A stretch of 64,000 nt of DNA from Littorina saxatilis (Eukaryota > Mollusca > Gastropoda > Littorinimorpha > Littorinidae): assembly GCF_037325665.1 (NCBI RefSeq), contig NC_090250.1, positions 23,123,530 through 23,187,529 on the forward strand. The letters are read 5' to 3'. A program made the position numbers and the translations under genes. Under the pieces are notes generated by a model. That model worked only from the letters and a program-made list of their open reading frames with translations. It was not told the origin of the DNA and did not search any database. This document shows, in pieces, positions 1-37,400 of this stretch. The stretch's first letter is position 1, and every line of letters begins with the position of its first letter.

Positions 1-282
1 CCTTCACCCATAGTTGAACACAGTAACCTTTAGAATATTTCTTTTATCCAAAAGGTATGACAACCTCTAGTTGTTCTGCCAGGAGATGTACGTTTTCAAC
101 AAATTTCAAGAGAAAATTGGGTACCATACAAAGGGATTATAAAATCCAGTGAAACATGTCAAAATCAAAATGCCTCACAGCAATATCTCACTTACCGTAT
201 CTCTGCTCTCATTCAACAAAACTTTCAAGTTAACCATACAATGTAAAGAACTGCAGCAGGAAGGAATAAAACCAAGTTTATA

Positions 283-462
283 CAGTGGAACCCCCCTTTT
301 AAGACCTCCAAAAATCTGAGAAAATTAGGTCATAAAAAGGAGGGAGTCTTAAAAACAGTGGTAACTTTACAGAGGTTATGAACAGAAAGTCTGAGAAAAC
401 AAGGTCTGAAAAAAGAGGGAGTCTTAAATTGAGGGGTCTTAAAAGGGGGGTTCCAGTGTAAA
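283..462. mobile_element. TIR element of the 'AAGACC' family (~180 bp), intronic
   Basis: Ends are inverted: GTGGAACCCCCCTTTTAAGA on the left mirrors TCTTAAAAGGGGGGTTCCA on the right. The middle repeats the phrases 'gtcttaaa' and 'gaacagaaagtctgagaaaa'. At least a dozen copies occur in this window in both orientations, so this is an abundant short non-autonomous DNA element. The superfamily is not clear. Confidence 0.7.
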
Positions 463-506
463 CCCTTTTCTGTCAAAGCAAACTGCCAGAAATGTACAAG
501 CCTCAC

Positions 507-26764
<26,258 letters not shown>

Positions 26765-26894
26765 GCTTTCGGTGACGTCGACGTTTAACCTGGATTAATT
26801 TTTGTTGTTGGAGCTTGACAGAGTCTGTGATAGTTCTGTCAATTTTACTTTTACGTTCTGTGTGTTTTATTCGTTTGTACCACCATCTGGTAAA
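26765..26894. promoter_or_regulatory. Putative bidirectional promoter (EIF5B / divergent exon)
   Basis: The EIF5B ATG (minus) and the ATG of a divergent open exon (plus, 26895) are 130 bp apart. The interval includes a GTGACGTCGACGTT block containing a CRE-like TGACGTC. No TATA box is evident. Promoter function is inferred from geometry only. Confidence 0.35.
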
Positions 26895-27119
26895 ATGTGT
26901 GTACAAGAACTTCCGGTTACCAGGTTTTGTGGGACGGAAGGGGAGAAGTTATTGCACTTGTCTGTTGTCATGGAGGAAGTAAGGACAACAAAATCGGTGA
27001 AAATCTATTTTCACGGAATTACGGGCGTAAAAACAGAAGAAAATGGTCCAGTTGTCAGGATACTGTGTGAGAGTAGAGGCAACGCGATATGCTTCACGTT
27101 AGCCATATCATTGTCTAAA
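26895..27119 (+). CDS. Hypothetical divergent exon (75 codons)
   Basis: Opens with ATG (MCVQELPVTRFCGTEGEKLL), runs 75 codons and meets a consensus donor GTGAGT in phase 0 (AAA|GTGAGT). Composition looks protein-like (KIYFHGITGVKTEENG, VVRILCESRGNAICFTL). I do not recognise it and find no convincing following exon before the IDUA gene. It may be the first exon of a short gene or of a non-coding divergent transcript, or it may be chance. Confidence 0.3.
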
Positions 27120-27269
27120 GTGAGTGCGTGTGTAGGGGGGGAGGGGGGTCTGTGTGATTGTGAACATGTATCTATAGATCAGTGTTTGTCTCTGTTTGTG
27201 TGTGTGTGTACAATGTAAACTGGTGTGACCTCTCCCCCAAAACTCAATTATTGATCTGACTGGAACAAT

Positions 27270-27314
<45 letters not shown>

Positions 27315-28929
27315 CTCAGCAATTAATCTCAAAAACACAAAAATTTTGAAAAGTAATTAACTTCATTTACAGAGGTACACCTGTTGATCTAAGCCACTCA
27401 GATCACATTTGTTCCACAAATTCCAGATCACAGGCACATCTGGTCTTCCAAAGTTTCAGTTTTTAATCTTTTATCCAAATACCTCTTAAAACATATATAT
27501 AGAGTTCGCTTGGGTTTTGAGACATACACATTTTCGAAAAGGAAATCTGACTCATTTTATTTACTTTGTATCATCCTGAATTTTGTTTTCATACTGCAAA
27601 AATTATAAGACCCTGTCTTTTTGAATGTTAAATGTCAAATGTTACCTGTGCGTAATCTGAAAATGCACAGAGCTGCCATATTGTTTTGTGAGTTCCGTAA
27701 GTTTAAAGGCATAAAGTGGTAAACCTGGTGTCTTTTAAATGTTTTTAAACTTTTCAGTGTAAATATATATGTAATGTTTGCTGAACTTATAGTTGCAAAT
27801 TGACCATGTGTCGTCGCAGTAATTGTCAACATTGATTGCCATGGGTCTTGGAGAGTGAATGTTTACAGGTTTTTAAGACACAAATTCAAAATCATTGGAT
27901 TAACATCCTTTGACTTTGGCAATCCACTGTTAACCTCTTCAAACTGTCACCTACCAAAATGAATTGTTTTCTCAACAAGCTCATCATGCATGAAATCTCG
28001 TTAAAATCATGACCAAATTTGGTCGCCCAACAGTTGACGGGGAGCGTGATTTGTGGACACTGTTCCTAAATTAACCATCAATAAATGATTTTCTGATATA
28101 AAAAAATATTCCACAACCAATCTTTCGATGAGAGAGGCATAGACTAGCACACACGCACTCAGATACACACCAAAATGGTCATGACTGTTGACAACAGATG
28201 AAGAAATCTCAGAACAGAATTTATTTTATCACTTTATTAATTAATACATCAGGGCCTGGATGCAAGATTCTTATAAACATTGGGTCTCAAGCTCAAACAA
28301 AGGTAGGATGCGAAGCAATGCGAGGATAAAAAAAAAACTGCAGCACATATAGTTCAAGTACATGTATTTTATAGTAAAGCAGTTGAACAGCACATACAGT
28401 GCAACATTTGCATCACAATTGATCAATATTAATACAAAGGCCTCAACCAGTCAAATACAGAAATTACTCTTTGACACAATAAGATTCTAAAAGATGTTTA
28501 ATTGAATGTGATTTTTTCAAAGTTTGATTTGTGCACACACAGTGCAACAAACAAAATGTTTAATTTTTATGTTTTACTATCTGGTCTCATTCACATGTCA
28601 ACCCCTTGTCCTGAAGCCTTACATCCTTTTTCTTTAAACAAAAATAACACATGTAAAAACAAAGAATTAAATACAGCATTAAAGTAGCTACATGTACCCG
28701 CAATCCTCCCGTACCCCCTCACCACCATATCCAACCCTCTCCCCCCCCCCTCAACCTACTACACCCCAAAACACTTTCAGGTACTGTAAATTATATCTGC
28801 ACTAATCCTGATTCTGTTTATTTGCATGCACTTGATACATTTTTGTGTGGTTTGATAGTTCACTTTTCTTTGTTTTATTCCATTATTTGTAGGCTTTTTA
28901 TTTAAAATGTCAGTGCTCAGTTTTCCCTG
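27120..28929. other. Intergenic: GA microsatellite and likely IDUA copy-A 3' UTR
   Basis: A (GA)n tract lies at 27276-27311. The minus strand offers AATAAA signals at about 28220-28225 and 28233-28238, roughly 700 bp past the IDUA stop, so the 3' UTR may end near there. The rest is A/T-rich without a recognised repeat. Confidence 0.45.
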
Positions 28930-31083
28930 TCAGTGTATGTGTTCGAGAGTTGAAGAATATGGTCCGGCCCTGTTCCAGTAATCAACAGCTCTCACTCGGT
29001 ATCTTCCAAGAACTTTGGACTCAGAATCTGAAACAAAAAGAAGGAAGAACATGAACAATCCCCGACCACCTTTCAAGAAAATAGCAAAAATATTCCTGAC
29101 AGCAGATAAATAGACGCACTCATGCAGACTAAATTCAAATTACATAAACCTTGCAGGGTGTTCATATACAAAAATGTAACACTCTATGGATTAAGCTTCC
29201 TCAATGACAAAGTGCACTCTTTATGTCTAATTTTCCTTTTCCATATTCTCTTACAACCATTTTTTAAACAAAGGAGTTATCTTCACATTTTGCAATAGGT
29301 TACCTGTTGAGAATACAAATGCATTGGCAATGATGTCATCTGGGTTGATTCGATTGAAGTATCCTGTGCTCCCGGGAGCAAATTCCACATCATATGTCTT
29401 GATGCATCTGGAAAAAAATCAATTTCTAGATTTTAGTCTGTTTGAACTCTTGTTTTACACTTTCTCGTCAAACACAAAAGCGACACAGACACGCACACAC
29501 ATGTGAGCATGCACACACACACACACACACACACACTGACAGACAAATAGAGGCACACACACACACCACCATCACCAAAACCACCACCGGCAACAACAGG
29601 AGAAGAAGAGTAAATTGTTAACCATAAAGTTAACATTGCTCATGCATCCTATAGGTGCCGTCCTTCCTGCATACACAACCATGTTCACTGCCACTGATCT
29701 GTTTTCAGTCTTTTTGCATACTTCCTCGTCAAGACATACCAAAAATTACCAGCCTGTCTTCTTCCTGTGCACTGTGGGAGGTTTTTGATGAATTAATTTA
29801 GCAGTTTGACCTCAGTGTCACTTATGAAATTAATTTGACAGGCCCAATGGCCTAGTAATTAAGAGGTCGGACTTCTGTGTTGAAGGTTTGGGGTTCGAAT
29901 CTCAGCCGGGCCTGGTGGGTTGAAGGTGGAGATATTTTTCGATTCAAGTGCCTTATCCCTTTTTTGTGTGCACACAAGCACAAGACCAAGTCTGCTCGGT
30001 AAAGATCCTGTAATCCATTCATAGGGTTATAGTAACACGAAAACAGCAAGCATACATCCCAAAAACGGAGTATGGCTGCTTAAATCACAAGGGAAAATGG
30101 TCATACATATGAGAAAAAAAAACACTTGAGCAAGACACGGGTGTACGTGGGAGTTGCGGCCCATGAACTCAGAAAAAGAAATGAATTCAACACATGTGAA
30201 AGTCTGGACAGGTCTGTGGTGGAGAACATGGGTGTGTACGAGGAATGGAACAGTGGCTTTAACATCATACTTGGTTTTAATGTTGGCATCAGACCAGCGG
30301 ATAAGTCTCTCTCCTGCTGTGATGTTGATCATCCTCAGGCCCGTTACCTGGTAGGGAATAGAAACAAACAAAGAAATATATAGAACTCTTTCAAATGCTT
30401 GTGCAAAGCACACATCAAACGAAAGCAAACAAAGTTATTCAGAATTCACTATACATGTATTATTCTCTCCTTTCAGTCGCATGCATGCACACATGCACTA
30501 ACATTAGAACCCCCATTTGAATTTTAAGACCTAAACAAATTCTGCGAAAACCGGGTCTTAAAGCACACACACACACATGAATGTACACATACACGCATGC
30601 ACACACACAAACATATGCATGTATATGCATACATACACATATATATACCCATGCAGGTATGAGGCACACACACATATACACACATACTGCATCCAATCCC
30701 AAACACCACCCCCCCCCCCCCCCCCCCCGCATCCACATGCTACCATACACATACGGCTTCAGGAGGGTGAGGTGACTTCTGACAGAGATGCAACAGCACC
30801 ACATCAGGTTCCATCACTTCAAGGGCAGGAATACTGACCACACCGTTCACATCCGATTTTACTGCCGTCAAGCTGTACCGAGACGGCCCCTAAGAGTACA
30901 TGGTAAAAGACTGAATATAGAAGTGTATTGAATATAAAACTGCATTGATGTTCAAGTTTTAAACACTAGGCAGCAAGTTTTTGTACAGGTTAATTTCATA
31001 CTGCAAACTCACTGACACATTCTCTGTACAAATAAACACATGGATGTATGGAGTACTGTCAGCTGAAACACATTTTGATCTTT

Positions 31084-31127
<44 letters not shown>

Positions 31128-34100
31128 CATTCACGCACCTGAAAAACTACAAAGTACAGCAGAATATAGACGCTCTATATGCTGCCCTACATGCTAACCA
31201 GCATAACGGGCAGTAAGCAATAGACGCTCTACTTTGTATCACTGGCTTAAAAGTATTGGCTTTGCATCTCAGCTGTATATATAGTGGTCTTAACTTACAA
31301 GAGGGGAGTCGTTCCCCTGAACAGTTTTACCCTCAACACACACACAAGCACACACAAAACACCACAGACATTGCAGACAAGAGGCAAATCCTTGGTGCAT
31401 GTGCATGTGTTTGCATGCATATGTGTGTGTGTGTGTGTTTGTGTGTGTGTGTGCTACTCATATATGGTTGTGAACATGCAGGCGCATGCCTACATCCTTG
31501 TGCATGTATTGTATGAGTGCTGATGTAACACATGACCAACACAAAGAAGTATAAACGATTCATCTCATTTTCTCACATGATCAACAAACAAACGAGAATA
31601 ATACCTCAAATTTCCTGATAAGAGAGAACTGCTCCAGAGAAGGGAAGTCGGCACTTTTGCAATTGTTCGTCCATATACTGTAGGGGTTGCTCACAATGTT
31701 GTTCACAGCATAAATTGCCAGCATCAGATCTGATCACATACAGGGAGGAACAAACCCAACAGTTAATCAGTGACATATCTTTTTTTAGAAAAGATAAACA
31801 AACAAACAAACTTTATGACAGTAATTCACTATGAAATAGCCACTATTCCATGAAGTTCTTTCAATACTCATTTGGTTAACACTTTCTACCCCAATTTTTG
31901 TTTGTGGCCGAGACCAGCTGTGCTGCAGCAGGTCACTCAGAATTGGAGTAACTGTGTAGAACTGTGTATCAACACGCTGGAATGCAGGCGTTAGATGGAC
32001 GTTACAGGAAGCGCCTGAAGCTAACAGTCCGAGCAGATATATCCGTACCGGGTCAGATAGAGCCATATGAGTGGGTACGGATATATCCGTACCTGGGAGA
32101 CAATGAGTTAAAGGCACACTCCTTCTCATAAAAACAATGTTTCAAATATGACCATGCTTTTAAAATTAATGGGAAAAGACCATCCATCAACTTAGACGCC
32201 TACCCAGGGTGTTCACTTCTGGTATGTGATCAGGTGGGCGATGGCTTTTTCCCATGTTAACGCCTTGTTACATCTAAGATGGTGAGCAGAACAATTTTCA
32301 CCAGAAGGATCGCGTGTGCCTTTAAATGATTCCTTCTCATTGCAGGCCTACCTGCAGCGTTGGTTGGCTTAATTGTCCAATCAAATATCAGCATTCCATG
32401 TTTAGATGGCGTTGAGGTATCGGGACTAGAATACAAAACTGCTGCCCACTCGTTTCTGTACAAAACAAAAAGTAGACTACATGTATTTATAATACTAATT
32501 TTATTCACTCTACATAAGTATACCTGTCAAGAAACAACACCTGCAAAGTGGACACTTTTTACTGGTCTCACGGGCGACCCCTCACGACAGGTACCACAAT
32601 TGTATGTACATGTATAGCTTTTCTGAAGAAAAGCACAAAGACTCTCAAACCTCTTATCAATATCATTCTAAATCTCAGTAACAACAAATCTAGAACAGAC
32701 TGTTCTCAATGTCAGAGTATTGAAAATGTCATGAAATAGTGAAACACAGACTTGTGTCTATGCACCCACAGAATGCTCATTGTCGATATAATGTTCAAAT
32801 GGTGTCCATTTTCAATATTTAGTTTTCACTCATCAGCCATGGAGTATTTAGCTTCTATCATTCAAGAAGTACATTGTAATGTAATTTCAGAGCCATTACG
32901 CAGTGCAATAGAAAAAGATAACAAATTGTTCTCAATGCTGACGTTTTAGGAGAGTCACGAACCTTTCACATGAAAATAAAAGCAACACTTAAAACAACAA
33001 ATATTTCCATGCAAGCATTTGCTAATTCTGAAACTAGGAAATACAAAATACTAACCCATCGGAGCCACCCAAGCTTGGTGTATGTACAGTAGCAATTGCT
33101 CCAGCATAGTCATCTTTTGAGAGTGCATGCCCACTTTGTTGATCTGAAACAAGCAAAACCGATTTTGGGCTATGACTTGTTCAATATACATTGTATAACA
33201 TATGACACCCCCCCCCTACCCCCCCCCCCCCCCCCCTCCTCTCCCCTTTCCCAATTTTGCAGGCACAATATTTTCCTCATTACCTGAACCTTAATGCGCT
33301 CATCAAATCATTTATGCAAGAAAAAATTCTTACCCAATACATCAGAAGACACCACCTGATCACCTAGTTTTGCCAGCAGCACCATAGCAGAGTGGATGGG
33401 TTTGCGCACAAACGTCACATAGTCTTCTAACTGTGCTGCTCGTTTGTTTATTGTACCACCATCTTGTTCGAAAAGGCCGCTGCCACTGTCGTCAAGGCTT
33501 CTACTGTTGTTTCTGGTGGCGTTCATCTGGAACCGAGCGACCAACGTGCGCTGGGTGAACTGGTGAGGGAAGTAGCTGAGAAATCCATTGTCGTTGCTGA
33601 GAAGGGTGTAGTTTAGTGGGGACTTGTCCGGCCCGATCAGCATGTTCTGGTGCTGCCCTATGATCTGCAAGACAAGAAGATAGAAAAGTATTATAATTTG
33701 CAAATTGCAAGTTAAAAATAAAATTCTGTGGAGCTTCGAAGAAATTGATCAATTCAATAAAACTTTATTATCAGAATGCAACAAACAGACATTTTTCTTT
33801 TGGCTCGTGTACGAAATAACATCACCTAAAAACACACTCGCAAAACATACACACACACACTATCATCTTTTTTGTCCAAATATTGAAATTGCCTGGGGCC
33901 AGAGTCCAACTATTTTTATGCTGAGGCTGGACATTTCTCTTCTGCACGCAATAACACTGACCTGAATCTGCAAATTAATAACTGGTCCTGGACATTTTCA
34001 CATCTGTGTCAAAGATTTGCCTAACACTTTCAACTAAACCTTCCCTTTCTCAGAAGTGGTATGTATGCGTGCTGGAATGTTTCCTTGGTATCAATGTAAA

Positions 34101-34429
34101 TGATTTTTACTGATTTTACTGATGGCTTGTCAAAAAAAATATTCATGTATATCCAAATCTCAGCATATTTTATCAGCATCATCAACCGATCACACGCACA
34201 CAGACTCATTCACAAATGCATACCTTAACAGCGACAGCAGCGTACATTGCAGTGGCTCGCCAGATTTCAGGTCGACTCCAATGCACCAGTGGGTCCGCTT
34301 CACTTGAAATGAAGAAAGCATGTAAACTTTCAATCATCTTCAGCAGGTGTCAGATGTAATTTTCGAAGAGGGTAATGCACTTCAGGTACCAATCTAGCTA
34401 CAATTTAAAAAAAAAAATTAAAAAATCAA

Positions 34430-34473
<44 letters not shown>

Positions 34474-37400
34474 CAAAACTGCTGCCACAACAGACAAACC
34501 AAAAACAAAGAATTTAAATAAATCTCCTTTCTCCCACCTTGAAACACACTTTTTCAATCAAAGTAAGTGTATAAATTACAGAAAAAAAACTCAGTACACA
34601 TTCATACTGAGAAACATACTCATTCATGAAAGGCAGATGGGCCAGAGACGGGTACTGACTGCGTATTGTTTGCATCGACTGTAACTCTGCTTGAAGAATG
34701 GGTAGAGATTGCCCGCCCCCCTAGAAAGAAAAAAAAAATTGGTGTGAAAATAAATGATGAAAGTAAATCAAAGAAATCTACCGAAATAACAATAAGCATA
34801 TCCGCAATTAACACTCACACTAGGGTAGAGACCGTATATAGATGACTCTGTTATCCAAATGAGGAAATGACATGCAAGACTGTTTTCAATCACCTCACCA
34901 TATAGGCAGCAACAATATACATCACAAAGTTGATACACTCTTAACATGCAAGTGATCTTTTATTTTTATTTTTTTACAATACTGTACATGTATCTATATA
35001 AACCAACACAGTAACTAATCTCTGCCCCATTACTGAACATTTTCCCTAATGACACTATTCTTTAAGTGGTTTTGTTTGTATGTTTGTTTTCACTTAATAG
35101 GAAGGTTTCTGCCAGTTATCTCTTTGAGGTTTTGGGTGCTTACAGAGTACCGTGCCCCTTGCGGGGGCATCAAACATCGAGGTCACAAGCAGGGTCAAGG
35201 GGAAGGTCGGCTGGGCGGACAGGAGACTACAATAGGTAGGTTTCCGCCAGTTATCTCTCTTTGAGGTTTTGGGTGCTTAGAGAGTACCGTGCCCCTTGCG
35301 GGGGCATCAAACATCGAGGTCACAAGCAGGGTCAAGGGGAAGGTCGGCTGGGCGGACAGGAGACTATTGGTGTGCGCTTGGTTGAATTTGAGTTGGAGGC
35401 ATGCTGTCAACACATTTCAATGCCAATAATTTAATGAGCGCTTCTGGAGTGATAACGCGAGACAACTCCTGTGATCTTGCCGCGAGGTGGCGCCAGTTAC
35501 CAGCCAAAAGAAAGAAGGGGCATAACCTCACCAGAACCGACCATTGTCTGTTTACCGTATAAAATGCACGACTTGCACATGAACTGTTACCAAACCGATA
35601 TGCTATTTGGGACCAATGCAAGTTTTTTTTCCTTTCTCATGTGATCTTGCCGCGAGGTGGCGCCAGTTACAAGCCAAAAGAAAGAGGGGGCATAACCTCA
35701 TCAGAACCGCCCATTGCTTTAGAGCTAAGTAACAACGAAATGGACATAAAAACCTAGATTAATTCCACAGAATCCCGTTCCTTCCACAGTCATGCCTGCC
35801 ATGAAAGGACACCCCTTGCTGTCCCTTTATCATGTCCCTTTACCAAAATGTACCTCTCATGACAGGCCACCTGCAAAGTAGGGACACTTTTTAACAGGTT
35901 CCAAGGGTGTCCTTTTATCGCAGGTACCACTGACACTGTGAAGAAAACGTTATATTGTACCTTATGGTGAAGGGATATGTAGTCCATGCGTACACCTTTC
36001 TCTCCCGTGAAATAGTTAATCCCATGCGCTGCGTGGCCGATAAGTGCTTCTCCCATGTGAGTCCTTGCTCGCTTTCTCTAGAAGCAAAACATTTGAGAAA
36101 AACATGTTTGAATCATTTTCATCAATATTTTTATCCCTGTGAGCAAAAATTAAGCTCCATGTTAACTCTGCTCTTACTGATATATATAGGGTAACATGTA
36201 AGCATTATACGCTTTGTCTAATTTGGTACAAAATATCACCTTATAAATACAGCAACACAAGAATTGTCGAATCAAACAAAATTCGATTAAAGTACAGGAA
36301 AAAAAACCATTTAACCCCCTCAAAAATGTGAGAAAAACAGGTCTTAAAAAGCAGGGAGTTTTAAAATGGGTGAAAATGTACAGGCATAATAAACAGAAAA
36401 TCTGAAAAAACAGCAGGGTTTTAAAAGCCAAAAAGTTTTAACCCAGGGGGTATTCAAAGGGGGGATCCATTGTATTCCCTTGAGGACCTTGATGAGATTA
36501 GCCTGGTCAACGCAAATCTTACCAGTGGACCACCGCTGCAAGCATTGCCGGGTCCGCCGAAGATTAGCTGTGGGTTTGCTGCCTTCAACCCTTCTGAACA
36601 TGCATCATAGTAATTGAACAAGCCTGCAACAAACATAAAACAACCAAGGTGAGAATCAATAGAACCGTTGCACTGTCTTCTGTATTCACAAACACATACA
36701 TGCACACGCACACACACTCTCACCTAGCTACTACATGTTTCATAATCATCTACACATGCTGACATATGCGCATCCACTCTTCCGTCCAACCATCCCAACC
36801 TGAATTAAAATGAGGAAGAGAAGAGGGAAGATACAATTAGTGCCTTGTCAATTCACACATAAAAGAAAATAAATAGTGTGTTTGGACAGTACACATTACC
36901 TTGGGTGGTTATGTTGAGCTCATCAAAGTCATGACAGTCTGGCTCATTCCATGTCTCAAAGTTCCATGTCTTGATGTAATCCAAACCATATTGGCCTGTG
37001 TAAATACATTAAAGTGTCGTCTTTAAACAAAAAGTGAAACAAGCCTGAGATAAAACAGCAACGAGAATGGCAAAAAGCAACAACAATAACAATACATTCA
37101 CAGAAGTAAATAAGCCAGTATTTTCCTAAGAGCCACATTAACAACAAACATACAAATAAGACAGATATAAAGACAGATCGACACACGAAAAGGAATTATT
37201 GAAGCAAGACAGACAGACAGAGCACACAGACTAGCTTGGAGACTGATTTTCTCTACTTTTTGGAGTCTTAACAGGAGGGTTCCACTAGTGGAGTTTGTAC
37301 AGTAGAACCCCCCTTTTAAGACCTCAAAAAATATTAGAAAATCAGGTCTTAAAAGGGAGGGAGTCTTAAAATGGGGGTAAATTTACAGAGGTTAAGAACA

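Noticed and set aside
35098-35712. CRISPR-like or satellite array
   Set aside because: Only two units each of two different repeats, in a eukaryotic intron; simple duplications explain them.
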